Made by a program: the position numbers and the translations under genes. From contig NADL03000033.1 in assembly GCA_002205965.3 (NCBI GenBank), forward strand, positions 186,001 through 250,000: a stretch of 64,000 nt of DNA, in the 5' to 3' direction. Positions within the stretch are counted from its first letter, which is position 1, and each line of letters starts with the position of its first letter. The notes under the pieces were generated by a model, which made no database searches, had not been told where the DNA came from, and was given only the letters and a program-made list of their open reading frames with translations. Source of the stretch: Kappaphycus alvarezii. Lineage: Eukaryota > Rhodophyta > Florideophyceae > Gigartinales > Solieriaceae. Positions 35,997 to 47,250 of this stretch are shown here, one piece after another.

Positions 35997-37030
35997 TCAC
36001 TGCTCTTCTTCTGCTTCCGTTAGTGTTCGCTGTCTTATTGATAAAATGTATGGTCTCTCAAACGGGTACGGATGCAACTGATTACCAATATGATGCTCTA
36101 AAAAGTAGGTTCGCATTACTGGTACCTCACTTTGTAGCATAGCCTCATATATTGGTTTGAACATCGAGGTGGGGTTGAATACATTCTTCTTCCGTGACTC
36201 TTCCGAATCTTCCAAGAGTGAAAAAATATATGTGATATGCAAACTCTTCTGGAAGATGCCGGAGGAATGGATGCCGATAAGAAAAGAAGACGCGCATCAT
36301 CAAGAACGAATCTTCGTAAGATAAGTGCGGTCCATGTAGCGCCCTAAAACATAAACAGATGCTTATCATGAAATAAGAAATGACCTGCGCATCGTTCGCA
36401 TCCTCGGAGATATTGCGCAGCCAAAAAGATAATCTTCTTCTTCCGACTGTATGCTGTGCATGGTTGTGAAGGAGAGCTAGAGATGAAGTTGTGGTGGACG
36501 GTCCCGATGAATGGCCGCGACCAGCTCCTGACGTACTGGGACCTGCACGAGGTCCTCTCGGGGGACGACCGGAACCTCTTCTGGGCGGGTTGTTGTCTCC
36601 TGAAGGTCCTCCTCTGGTCATCATCACTGCTTCAGGAGGATCCTCGCCGCCTCCAACGTTCCCAATTTGTGGCGGAGAAACGTAAGGTTCCCATAGAGGA
36701 TACGGGACCAGTCTGTATTCCATATCCGGGGTAAGGCGTAACCTCTCAGTCGCACTTGGTTGTTCTTGAGAAATACGTAAATTGGACGGATAATATTCAG
36801 ATACGTTTGCGACAAGTCTCCAGCAGCTACCATTCCATATCCTATAGAGTAATGATATATTACCTCCACAAACTCTGGACCTGCTTCCGTGAACCTTCCG
36901 TTTTGGAATGAAAATAGAACTCTTATTAATAGTCGGAAATCTTCTTCAGGTAGCAATGGTCCGTTCAACGTACGAAAACATAGGCATATATTAATGTAGA
37001 AATGGATGATTACGTGGAGTTCGTAGTAGT
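35997..37030 (-). pseudogene. Extra GY1 ORF downstream of integrase: two tandem unknown domains
   Basis: Domain 1 (about 37030-36680) continues the integrase frame: INICLCFRTLNGPLLPEEDF, then FVEVIYHYSIG, IIRPIYVFLKNNQVRLR and, after a 1-base frame change, YRLVPYPLWEPY. A Gly/Pro/Arg-rich linker follows (DNNPPRRGSGRPPRGPRAGP). Domain 2 (about 36440-35997) repeats the pattern: MISICLCFRALHGPHLSYED, EEFAYHIYFFTLG, then, after another frame change, SMFKPIYEAMLQSEVPVMR and QLHPYPFERPY. The repeated anchors ICLCFR-L-GP, PIY...L...V..R and PYP...PY show a tandem duplication of about 110 residues. I recognise no known domain and no membrane segment, so an envelope protein is not indicated. It may be a separate gene or a C-terminal extension of pol. 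Confidence 0.65.
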
Positions 37031-38530
37031 CCCGCGTAATCGAGATGATCCATTCCCAGGCCCTTTTTCCTCCCATAGGAATCATTCTATAGTTAAAGAT
37101 GAGTATGCCCCGTGGTTGCGCATAGTCCTGTGTGAGAAGGAATTCTTCAGGCCTCTGATGGTAAGGGACCAGACGACGTGCATGGATGGCCCTCCTTGAT
37201 CTCTTCCCTGAGCTTGAACAGAGCTGATAGTGCGGGTGTCTTTCCTCCGTGACGATGCAAGGGTTCGAGTACTTGGTTTGGAAGGCCGGCCACTTCACAG
37301 CCTGCTGCATTGCTTTTCCATGTACTACAAGTACTTTAGAGCCAACTGAAAAGGTTCTGACTGCAGGTTCTGCATCCTTATTTCTTGTCTGTGTTAGCGC
37401 GCGGTGTGATCTCCAGCCTTCGGTGGCCAGTAGTTCAACTTCCCTACTCTCTTCATCGATAATATTTGTTTCCATGTCTCTCTGTAACATTCTAGGAGCC
37501 CTTCCGTACATTAGCTCGAATGGTGAGCGTCCATTTCTTCCTCTTCTTCGACGATAGCCGTATAACACTTTTGGTAAGGCATCTTCCCACTGGATTTCAT
37601 TCTCCGACATAGTTTTCGATATTGCTCGTTTGATGGTTCCAACCATCCTCTCCGCTTTCCCGTTGGACATAGGAGCGTATGCGAGAACGGTCTTCAGCTG
37701 AATCCCTTTCTCTTCCAAAAAACGAAGCAGTGAAGTTGCAGTAAAACAAAGGGCGTTATCCGAGATGATCCTTTTTGGAAGACCAAACGGTTCAATTATT
37801 TCTTTTTCGATGAATCTCAGTACCACCTCAGCATTTGCCTCCTCAACTGCAACTGCTATTGGCCATCCAGTAAGATGTTCCACCCCTATAAGGAGATATT
37901 TGTTTCCGGAAGAGTTTTCCTTGAACGGGCCCGCGAAGTCAATTGAGAAGGTTTCAAAGAGACCGGAAACTGGAAAACTTAGAGTTGTCTTATACTTCCG
38001 TATTGGAGTGAATTTTTGGCAGTTGTCGCAGCTTTTCACGAAATTATAGACGTCCTTATGGATACCGGGCCACCAGAATCTCTCAGTTACGAATTTTTTG
38101 GTTGTTTCGAGATCCCAATGCCCTAGCTCATCATGGAAAGTCCTCAAGATCTTCATTCTTTCTTTCAAAGGGGCCACTAGTCGGGGACCGGCTTTAGTGT
38201 GCCGGAAGAGTTTCCCATTCCACAATGTAAAAGCCTTTTGATTCCTGCGTACCCAATTTCTGTGTTCAAGATCAACCTTTCTCATTTCTAGTCCATCGAG
38301 GAATTTGATCAGTCCGTGAATATTAGCTTCGTACTCGTTATCGTTCGGCAACTGCAACTCGGCGACTCCGACGATGTCCTCCGAAGCTTTTTCATTTGGA
38401 ATCAGTGCGTCCCTCAAGCGGGATAGGTAATCGGCAGGCTGATTATTGCGTCCGGGTCTATACACAATTTCAAACCGATATTCTGCGAAAATGTCGAGCC
38501 ATCGGGCCAAGCGGTGATGTACATCCTTCT
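37031..38530 (-). pseudogene. GY1 integrase
   Basis: The frame that ends at 36624 starts in the tail of RNase H (RPGRNNQPADYLSRL). It then has the HHCC zinc domain (FHDELGHW...CDNCQKF) and the DDE core (FSIDFAGPF, RIISDNALCF, GKAERMVGTI). The C-terminal part, RTFSVGSKVLVVHGKAMQQA to RRAIHARRLVPYHQ, looks like the SH3-like tail of gypsy integrases. All catalytic residues are present. It is out of frame with RT by a frameshift near 38540 and runs without a stop into the extra domain. Confidence 0.9.
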
Positions 38531-39757
38531 TTTGGAATGCTGTTTAAGTGCCTGGTGATCAGTTATCAAGACAAATTTCTCGAGTGATAAAAGGTATACG
38601 CGAAACTTTTTCAGCGCGAAGACGACAGCTAGCGCTTCTTTCTCGCAGACTGAGTATCTCTTTTCCGCATCATTCAGAGTTCGGCTTGCGAATTGAACAG
38701 GGTGTAGTCTTCCGTTTTCATCTTTTTGGGACAAAACGGCACCCAAAGACCGTTCTGAGGCATCTGTCTCCACAACGAATGGTCTCTTGAAATCTGGGTA
38801 CATGAGAACTGGGGGGACACATAGCTTATCTTTAAGCTCCTGAAATGCAGTTTCCATTTCCTTGTTCCAGTAAAATTTTCCGTTCTTCGTAGTGCTGGCA
38901 TGTAACGGTGCTGCAGTCTTGGCGAAATCTTTGATAAATCTTCTGTAATATGAGGCCAGTCCTAAGAAGCTTCGGACCTCCGTCTTTGAAGCGGGCCTTG
39001 GTGCCAACTTTATTTTTTTCGTTTTCTCTGGATCCACTCTAATTCCCTCTTGGTCGACGATATGACCGAGTAATTGGATAGAAGTTTTCGCAAAGAAGCA
39101 TTTGCTCAACTTAATTTTCAAGCTATACTCCGATATCCTCTCCACAACTGTCTTGACGTGCGAGATGTGCTGATCCAATGTTTCTGAGAATATGACGACA
39201 TCATCGATATAGACTCTTGCGAATGGAAGTCCTTTCAAAACCTCGTTCATCATTCTTTGGAATGTAGCTGGTGCATTCATGAGACCAAAAGGCATCACTT
39301 CGAACCTGAACGTACCGGCTTTGCTGGTAAAGGTTGTTTTTTCCTTACATTTTTCATCCAATGGAATCTGCCAATAGCCAGTGTAAAGGTCAATTGAGGT
39401 GAAATATCTCCCGTCCTTCAGGTCCTCGAGGATCTCCTCCATGTTCGGAATCGGAAATCGATCGGGTATCATTCTCTGGTTCAGTTGTCGGTAATCGACG
39501 CAAAAACGCAGCTTTCCATCCTTCTTTGGTGCGACCACAACTGGAAACGACCATGGGGATGAAACTGGTCGAATAATATCATTTTTCAGCATACTTGTAA
39601 CATTTTCTGAGATAAAATGGTCATATTTTGGCGGTTGACGTCTAGGCTTGTGGTAAATCGGTTGAGTGTCGGTAAGTTTGAACGAGTGAGTAACCGGTAC
39701 ACTTGCTTGTCTTAAATCTGAAACGCTCCATGCAATTACTTCGGAAGATGTTAACAC
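38414..39757 (-). pseudogene. GY1 reverse transcriptase and RNase H
   Basis: Opens with HSFKLTDTQPIYHKPRRQPP. RT blocks follow in order: FPVVVAPKKDGKLRFCVDYR, FTSIDLYTGYWQI, MPFGLMNAPATFQRMM and ARVYIDDVVIFS (YIDD catalytic pair). The RNase H domain starts with FVVETDASERSLGAVLSQ and includes CEKEALAVVFALKKF and LITDHQAL. All key acidic residues are intact. The frame is lost at the end of RNase H, and the upstream connection to protease (39769-40005) needs another frame change. Acts in the particle to copy element RNA to DNA. Confidence 0.92.
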
Positions 39758-39768
39758 GTCGGATATTT

Positions 39769-41023
39769 TCAGTGAGGCGGGGCGGGAAGGTGCTGCACTT
39801 TTCCTTGGATTTCTGCCATTTGGCGCCCTTTTTCTTCTTGATCCTCAACCTCAATATTTTGAAGGACCTCTTCCGTCGTGCTCACATCTTCATATATGGA
39901 ATTCGACGTATTCTTATTTTCTTTGCAAAGGTAATCTTCTTTCATGCTCCGAATTCTGTCCTTTGATTCGATATCATCGCAAAAAGAAACACATTCGGGT
40001 TTCAACTTATCCTAGAATTCCAGTCGTCATCTGTTTCAAACCCGAATCATAATCGTCCCATGCCATGTTCATTACCCCCGAGGGTACCCTTTTCCACTTC
40101 CGAAAGTGTTAGTTGGTTCCGAATCTTCGCTGTCATAGCTAGAAGTGAAATCTTCACTGTCCGTTTCTTTTAAATCTTCAGGATGCGTGCTTTTGTCGAA
40201 ATCCAGGGGCATCTTCACGGTTCTGCCGTCGATATTAACTGAAACCATTTGGTTGCCCAAGTCAATGCATGTCCTAGTCTTTCCATGTGGGGCAGCCAAT
40301 GATTGCATCGAAAGGGAGATCCGGCATGACAAGAAAGTCTACATCAACTTTAGAGTCCCCAAAGAACACGGAAACTTTGTCAACAGTGCCCATGCATTTT
40401 GAGACGGTTCCATCCGCTACAGTTATTTTTCGAGTCGTTGGAGTAATTTCGAGACCTAGATCTGTCACCAAAGTTTCTGAAATGAGGTTTGGAACAGCAC
40501 CCGAATCGAAGAGAGCTTGGGTTTTCATACCCAATACTTTGACTGGTACCAGCTTAAGACGTCTTGGTGCTGTCGAGGCCGATTGAAGAAACAGTTTCTT
40601 ACCCTTAGCGGACTTATTAGACCTGATAATTTTTTTGAGTTCTTTTCTCGCATCCTCTGCGTCGCCCCTCAAAAGTTGACCAAACGTTATCCCAGTTGGG
40701 GCCGATGCAAGCTCAGCCACCAAATTGTACCTCTTCACATACTCTAGTACGTCCTTAGAGATACTCTTAACTTTCTTACTCTTTTTCGTCTTCTTGGCCG
40801 GAGTGACTCCCACTCCTGGAACAACTTGATCAGACCTCTTGGTTCGAGGAGGTACAGGTGCTGGGATATGCTCCAGCATTCCATACTCTAGCCTAGGTTT
40901 CTTCGATAAAATGTTCCCTTCCCCATCCCTTTTTGTCACATTGACTTGACTAATCTCTTCAGCGATGGATACGTTACCGGCATCCGTCAACCTTTGATCC
41001 CTTCTATTTTGTAAGATTTTCAC
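39769..41023 (-). pseudogene. GY1 protease region
   Basis: The frame 41023-40274 begins at the gag stop and contains ALFDSGAVPNLISETLVTDL, the D-S-G retropepsin active site, and later DLPFDAIIGCPTW, the flap and end block. A frameshift near 40290 leads to TCIDLGNQMVSVNIDGRTVK (frame to 40072), then stops, then an acidic linker (39769-40005). The frame overlaps gag by a few bases in the -1 phase. This suggests -1 frameshifting or reinitiation in the active ancestor, but no clear slippery heptamer is seen. Confidence 0.8.
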
Positions 41024-41946
41024 CTCTGGTCCTGACTCACTCCTTGCTTCCGATAAATTTGCTCTTCTGTTGTCTTTAGACCAGCAGTTACTTTCATGAT
41101 GCCCATATCGACCGCACTTTCACAACGAGTGTTTCTATGTGGATTATCAGGACACCTGTTTGCAAAGTGTCCAGGCTTGTGACAGTAAGAACAGACTTCT
41201 GCGGCCTTAGGGGCCCCAGACTGGTTCTTCTTAATGGTAAGAGTAAGGCTTTCCAACTGCGAGGTTATCATGTCAAGTCGATTATCGAATCGGGTTTCCA
41301 ACCTTTCTTCCAAGTTTTTGACATCGCTCCTGACAGATTCAAATGCTGCTGCACTAGTAGCCGGCCTTTGATAATTCTTTTCAGGATGTACGATAGACAT
41401 CGATGTGCGGGTTTCCCTCGGTACCTCACTCAGTGACTGAAACGTCTCCGAATTTTTGACAAATTCTACTATGGTACCCTTCAGTTCATCAAAAGTGTGA
41501 GGGCCCTTGATGAGGAGGAAATCGGAGAGCCGCTTATCCCCCATAGCCGCCTTACGCAGCATTCCGTACTTGGCTTGGGCGTTGAACCCAGCCTTTTCAT
41601 AAAGATCACACAAGTACACCAATGAGCTTAACAAATCGTCGAAGTTGAGCCGGGCCTCTATGGCGGTACGAATCATCTCATCTGGTTCTACCTCCTTAGC
41701 ATACTCTTTCACAAGCCACTCACATACCTCACCGAAGTTACGCCCATTCCCGTTAAGAGACCACCCGTCGATAAACTTGGACTTATATTTGTGCTTTGCG
41801 TCACCATGAAGATAGGCGAAGATACTTGCGGCCTTCTCTTCATCGCCCTTCTCTCGCATCACAACGTTGACATATGTGTAAAGAAACTCCTCAACGTCTT
41901 CAGTCTTGCCCCCTGTGAACGTTATACGAGCAGCGTTGAGATCCAT
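41020..41946 (-). CDS. GY1 gag (nucleocapsid/capsid protein)
   Basis: 308 codons from an ATG at 41946 (MDLNAARITFTGGKTEDVEE), intact to a TGA at 41020. The middle contains the gypsy gag capsid-like helices (EVCEWLVKEYAKEVEPDEMI). A perfect CCHC zinc knuckle, CSYCHKPGHFANRC (C-x2-C-x4-H-x4-C), lies near residue 255. It starts about 90 bases inside the 5' LTR, as expected. Structural protein that packages element RNA. This is the only fully open gene of the element. Confidence 0.85.
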   Translation of the reverse strand: MDLNAARITFTGGKTEDVEEFLYTYVNVVMREKGDEEKAASIFAYLHGDAKHKYKSKFIDGWSLNGNGRNFGEVCEWLVKEYAKEVEPDEMIRTAIEARLNFDDLLSSLVYLCDLYEKAGFNAQAKYGMLRKAAMGDKRLSDFLLIKGPHTFDELKGTIVEFVKNSETFQSLSEVPRETRTSMSIVHPEKNYQRPATSAAAFESVRSDVKNLEERLETRFDNRLDMITSQLESLTLTIKKNQSGAPKAAEVCSYCHKPGHFANRCPDNPHRNTRCESAVDMGIMKVTAGLKTTEEQIYRKQGVSQDQR

Positions 41947-42015
41947 GATTACAGAAAAGAAATCCCCCCGAAGTGTTCCTTACTACTGCTCAACTCGAAT
42001 ACCTCGGGTGCAACC

Positions 42016-42033
42016 CCCTCCACAAGAGTACCA
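42016..42033 (-). promoter_or_regulatory. GY1 primer-binding site
   Basis: Minus strand TGGTACTCTTGTGGAGGG begins 2 nt inside the 5' LTR. It starts with TGG (complement of CCA), but I cannot name the tRNA. Confidence 0.45.
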
Positions 42034-42035
42034 AA

Positions 42036-42298
42036 TGATAGGGTAAATCGGTGGGGGAAGAGATCCTCAGAACCAATTACCCTGAGAAGGAGGTGTTGCG
42101 AGCGACAAAAGTGCTACCGTGGTATTGTTGAACGAACAAAAGGGAGTGTATATAGAAGAGAGTTGAGGAAGCTACAAGCAAGTATAAAAGGGGCAGGGTC
42201 TACCACTGACGCTCTGCGACCAGCGTAAGAAAAAGTTTCTTGGGTCTGAAGTTGACTCTCAACTTCCTACTACTCGGGACTTGACTCGAAGTTGTATG
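42036..42298 (-). repeat. GY1 5' LTR (right), R/U5-like part
   Basis: TGATAGGGTAAATCGGTGGG through GTGCTACCGTGGTATTGTTG to ACTTGACTCGAAGTTGTATG. It closely matches 35240-35505 and then diverges completely. Confidence 0.8.
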
Positions 42299-43000
42299 CA
42301 AACTTCGTTTATGCTTTGTGTTTGACTTAACTTGTTGAGCGCCCCGCTCGGGTATGCTGGCTCCCAAGTAGTCCTACCATTTCATGCAAAGAGCCCCTTA
42401 TATAGAGTTTTCAACCCTCACATTCTGTAGCACCTATACAGTACCTATGTGCCAAATCTGCACCGCCACAGTACAGTGCAAAGCATCCCTCTAAAAATAA
42501 TTAAAAATATAACTGAAAGTACAATGACAGCTCAGCCAGCGCAGCATGCCAACTCAGCCAGGGCAGCCAAATCAGCACAATAGTCCGCACAATAGTCATT
42601 CAAGGTGGTTTTCAAGGACTACATTGGGCGTGTAGACATGTTGGGGGAGTTATTTGAATCAAAAATCGAATAAGGTGTTTTTGAGGAGTATTAATGGTTG
42701 TTTATCTTGAAATTATCTCTTCGTTAGTCTTTCTCTTCCACAAAATGTATTTAGTTTCAGCTAAGAGACCTATAAAAGCTCAATAAAGTGCATTCTCTCT
42801 GGGATATTAAGAGAAGTATGGAAGACAGTTTCGAGTGGAAACCCAAATACTTGCGAAGTTGGATGTCTACTTTTAAGTTTGAAGAGTTTCATTTTTGGTG
42901 TTGTGAGTGAGAAAATTCGTTGCACCCTAATCCGTTTGTATCAATTCTTGTTTCTCGATTCCCCATTCCTTTTACCTCTTTTTGTTACTACAACAACACT
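42299..43000. other. Sequence replacing the U3 part of the GY1 5' LTR
   Basis: No similarity to the left LTR here. A TATATAA on the minus strand (42398-42404) and short repeats (CTCAGCCAG...GCAGC twice, CACAATAGTC twice, 42528-42597) could belong to a different U3. No gene is seen. Confidence 0.4.
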
Positions 43001-43430
43001 TGACAGGGGTAAATCGTCGGGAGAAGAGATGCTCACAACCAACTACCCCAAGGGGGTGTTGCAAGCGACAAAAGTGCTACCGTGGTATCGTTGAACCAAC
43101 AAAAAGGATTGGATAAGGAAGACATTGAGAGGGATACGAGCAAGTATGGAAAGGGAAGGGTCTACCACTGATGCTCTGCGACCAGCGTAGGAAAATTGTT
43201 TCTTGAGTCTGAAGTTGACTCTCAAGTTCCTACTACTCGGGACCTGACTTGAAGTTGTCTGCCAACTTGTTTGACCTCTTTAAGATGAATCAGTTTACTC
43301 AGCTTTTAAAGACTTTTGGTAACCCCTAAAGTCCGACCAAAACTACACAAGATACCAGGAAATGCATAAAAACACTTTTTGTGGATGATATCCTCTAAAC
43401 AAAAGATACCTAAGAATAGAGCAATCGATC
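43001..43430 (-). repeat. GY1-type LTR, copy C
   Basis: TGACAGGGGTAAATCGTCGG, then AAAAGTGCTACCGTGGTATC and AGTTGACTCTCAAGTTCC. The TATA position is mutated (CTTTTAAAG). It is followed on its right by an accessory ORF. Confidence 0.75.
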
Positions 43431-43439
43431 TGGTCCTCT

Positions 43440-43990
43440 TATTTCCCATTCACTAGATCAGACCCAAAATACTCCTCCAAAATATCCATGCTGCCCAAGC
43501 AGTCCTCACAAATATCTGCTAACTTCTCATAACTCTCTAATTCCTCCTAGGAGATATCTAAACTACTGAGGATGTCCCCATTTGGTTCTAGCGTCGGGAC
43601 CACTTGGTCCATATGGTCCAACCCCGGCCCCACTTGGTCCATATGGTCCAACCCCGGCCCCACCATTCCAACACTTTCCATGTCTCCCTCCCCCTAGTTC
43701 TCCTCGCCATCCTTCTCGTCAACCTCATTCTCGTAGAAAAATTCCGGGGCTGCCCACTCCTCGAAGGTCACCCCAGCTCCCTCCTCGACTTCCCAGTCCT
43801 GCCCCTCACATACCTCCTCCGCCTCATCCTCGATGAACAAGCGACGCTCTAATTCGATCACATTCTTCTTGGTTTGACGGCGTAGGTAGTCATCAAGGTC
43901 AGTAGGGCCGAAAAGGAGTAGTAGAATGGAGATTAGGGGGCGGTGGTGGCGATATTTGGAAATGACTTTGGAGGGGTATAGGTTGTCCAT
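43440..43990 (-). pseudogene. Accessory ORF of LTR element, copy C (broken)
   Basis: From the ATG near 43990: DNLYPSKVISKYRHHRPLIS, GPTDLDDYLRRQTKKNVIE, an acidic middle, a stop near 43694, then the in-frame 10-residue duplication GLDHMDQV.. twice, LEPNGDILSSLDIS, a stop, and LADICEDCLGSMDILEEYFG near 43455-43530. The block order is the same as in copies A, B and D, and the sequence is the most diverged at the N-terminus. It lies directly upstream of LTR C. Confidence 0.55.
43601..43660. repeat. 30-bp exact tandem duplication
   Basis: CACTTGGTCCATATGGTCCA plus ACCCCGGCCC, twice. Thirty bases is ten codons, so it keeps frame within the accessory ORF copy C. Confidence 0.9.
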
Positions 43991-45287
43991 TTTGGCGGGC
44001 TTGGGGAATGGTAGGCAATTGCGGGTGTTTTGAATGGGTAGGGGGAGAGGTGTGGAGAGTACAATGATCGGAGACGGTTGAAACTTGGAATAAAGGGGTT
44101 TAAATAGGCTCCCAAGGGCGCTTTCTATATATTTGGAATAGGTAAGATAAATATTCAAGGTATTTTTTAGTAGTGCATTTGCGCCCTTTTCTCAAAAAAA
44201 TAAATTTGGAGGAGGAAATAAGCGAAAAGGGAAAGAGAACTTGTTTCGGGATCGATTTAGAGGTAGTAGATACAGTATAAAAATATCTAGAAAAATGGAA
44301 TTGAATTTGGAGAGGACCCCGGTAAGTATAAGCAAGGGTCAGGGAGGGCGAGGAAGAACCAGAACTACAAGCATTTTGGGACAATGGGAGGTAGCGCAAT
44401 AACTTAAAAGTCGGTAGATGACGGCGACAAAAAAAATCCGTTTCGATCCGCGCGCGCCTAACAATACTGCGGTACCATTTTCATCGCTTCCAATCCCTCT
44501 ATTTCAGTTCTTTTTTAGTAGTAATCCTATCCCCGATGATTTACTGGTACAATTTCGCATGATGCCGAGCGTCTTTGGTTGCCGCCTATCTCAATGGATT
44601 TGTTTGACTTTCATTACATGAAAAGAGAAGATGTTGATAGCTAGTTAGCAGACCCCTGAGATCTGGAATTGACTGAAGAACATTATCAGTAAGCCTTGGT
44701 CTGATCTGAAGGCTTTCAATTCTTTGTTACACAGCATCTATCTCTGAAGAACCCTCTTTTTCAGCCCGACAAAGTCATTCAGTAAATCATCCCGATTTAC
44801 CTCATGTATGAAAAAGGCATTCGTTTGGTATTACAAGTTTTGGGTAGTTTAATTCACGTTGTTGCGTTTTTTATAAATACAAATACACAGAGTACGCCTA
44901 CTTGACTTCAATTCAACGTCTATTGTTTAACCTTTCAGGGTTTGGGAACCTATACCATACTTTTAACAGCATATATATGAATATTAATCATACAGTAATT
45001 AGCCTTCATCTACTTCGTCTGTTTATTTTAATTGTAATCGCATTTCTATGGTTGTAATCATGATTCTTGTATGTAACTCATTATGATACCCGTCGCCAAC
45101 CTTTTTTGATATATTACAGTATCTACAACCTGTTTTCTTTATATGTGCCCCTCTCTAACCGATACTAGCAAAACTCTGGGCATGAGATTCAACCCTCTCG
45201 CCACTATCTTGTACCTATTATAAAACCAACTATCTGAATACAGTATTCTTAACCTGATCGACATAGCAATACACACAATCCTTAGTT
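43991..45287. other. No recognisable gene
   Basis: Probably the leader of copy C near 44000-44100; the rest is AT-rich with short ORFs only. Confidence 0.35.
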
Positions 45288-47250
45288 ATGGGCCGAGCGC
45301 CCCAAGCCAATCTGCCCTCCCAACCGATATTTTCGTGGGCTGCGAGGTCATCTCCATGGACCAACGGAGTTGGAGATCAAGAAGAATATCGTGATACAGT
45401 GAAATTATGGCAAGCATTTCACATTACTCCGCCTGATTCAAATAGCAACAAGATCTCGACATCACTGCAGGCAGTCTTTATTAAAAGGCAGCTTTGTTCC
45501 GGAATTACTGACACACAGCTAACCGAAGCTAATACAGTAGACCTCACAGTATCTAAAATTTACCAGATGGACGCCCTATCTGTTGTAAGCTAGGCGTATC
45601 TCACACTTTCGATGTCATGATAGAAATGTAAGGGATTGCTAAAAAAGAGTAGCACCGTTATCGAAGTATCATGGCGATATTTGAGTAAAATATAGTCACT
45701 GGAAACGAAACCATGACTTCTGATGGCTCTTTACCACCCTATGTTAAATTTTATGACAGCCCTCCTAAGCCGATTTCATCCGGCCCTCGTGTTTGCCACC
45801 ACGACACATTGTCGAACTCAAGTTACAATAGAAATGAGAAGTTTAAATCTAAGACTGTCTCCTTTAATATGGCTCATTTACCCTGCTCATTTGCAATTAC
45901 TGGATATTTATATCAGGCCACGAATTAGTAATAGACGATAGAGCACCGTACTTCGATATTGTTCCAGTTGAGCTTAATCTACAAGCTGATCATATTGGTA
46001 TATTTCCAAACTCGCAGCTTAATGGTATTCCTAAAGGAATCAAGGGACACACCGACTGTCAATATGGAACCGGTGAATGTGCTATCCCTGCTCCTTAAAT
46101 TTTGGGATCCATTTTATTAACTGCATATTTTGATCAAGGTTCTCGCGTTAACATAACTGGTCTTGTTCTCGATGGCTCATCGCAGTGGGTTATAGGAAGA
46201 AACATAACTCGAAAGGCGAACATAGAGCATCCCGGGCAAAATGCTTCTGTATTCTATGTTGGAAACGACCGTGAATATATGTAAATCACCAATGATAACT
46301 TTTTAATCTATCTATCCCTAGATAGATTCGATTTATCCTGTAACAAAAACTCAACAATATCATGCTTATCTGCAGTGACTCTTGAAAATACTTCTTGGAC
46401 CTATATTAAGAAGGCTGACGAAAAAGTGCAGAGACATTGGTGTGGACTTAATACTTTACTGACTGCAAGATCCTGCTCGAGAAAAACGTATTACGGGACG
46501 ATTCAATAAGATCCCACCTTACAGAAGTTGTGATCAAATGCACGGCATGCAGATTCACATCTTTTCTGCAGCCCAACTGAAAATTGTCTATCAGGGCTTT
46601 ATCTAAAAGCTTTCATGGAGTCCTGCGTGTCGATCAAATCTATCTAGACGGATTCCTGCCAGCAAACTTCATGGATCTTGAAACAAGATATTCGAGTACA
46701 ATGATTGCTAAAACAGCTAATACAGAAGAGTCTTTTACTGCTTTTCAAGTCTCCTGGGTCTCACAATTATGGTATCCTGATAGCATGCGGGATAAAATCC
46801 CTTTCAGATCGGTTCTTATAAGGAATACGCAGACAAAATCGGAATCAAGATTCATGGAGTCCTCCCTGGCCTTCACTCAAAAAATGCAACAGAATCAAAG
46901 CATAGTATTATTCGCAGCATCTTTATACGTCTAAAAAAGACTCTCCAACCAATTTTGACGCAAAGCTTGCAGCCTAGAAGGCATTTTTGATCCAAAGATC
47001 TATGTGTTAATGACACTATATGGTAATGTCACTACGTCTAGCTTTTAACTAGCGAAAGGTTTCTCCGATCCAATCGCAGCCAAATCACATGAAAAGATTG
47101 TATCAGACGACCTACGCGATGCTAGGGATCAACTTTAATCTCGACGCAAGTCGGCCCTCATTCTGCGATCGAAAGATTTCCGGAAACCCCAATCTCCTTC
47201 GGTGATACCTTTGAAGTATACCAAAAAAGAACATTAGAAGAGAGGTAAAT
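45288..47250 (+). pseudogene. Retroelement relic with protease-like and integrase-like segments
   Basis: 45930-46090 reads IDDRAPYFDIVPVELNLQAD, resembling a degenerate D-D-G-A-P-Y aspartic-protease active site. It is followed after a stop by NITGLVLDGSSQWVIGRNIT (46102-46284), like the closing strand of such a domain. 46400-46480 reads KADEKVQRHWCG, a possible HHCC zinc start. 46584-46934 gives VDQIYLDGFLPANFMDLETR, then TEESFTAFQVSWVSQLWYPD, similar in layout to an integrase core with two Asp blocks. Frames change often. 45288-45593 (MGRAPQANLPSQ) may be gag. It is not related to GY1 at sequence level. The class is uncertain. Confidence 0.5.

Larger units (their letters stand above)
35240..42298 (-). 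mobile_element. Near-complete Ty3/gypsy retrotransposon GY1
   Basis: Two direct repeats share TGATAGG.GTAAATCG...GTGCTACCGTGGTATTGTTG (35240 onward and 42036 onward). Between them on the minus strand lie gag, protease, RT/RNase H, integrase and an extra two-domain ORF. The order RT then integrase is that of gypsy. At least three frameshifts plus stops disrupt pol, so it is inactive, but coding identity is well preserved. The right (5') LTR is similar only over its R/U5-like part, up to about 42298. Confidence 0.9.

Noticed and set aside
37249..37557. Plus-strand ORF in the gypsy region
   Set aside because: Antisense shadow of the integrase frame.
35240..42298. Envelope gene for a retrovirus-like gypsy
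   Set aside because: The post-integrase ORF has no signal peptide, transmembrane segment or cleavage-site pattern.
43582..43852. Plus-strand Pro-rich ORFs
   Set aside because: They are antisense to accessory ORF C, and their repeats come from the 30-bp duplication.
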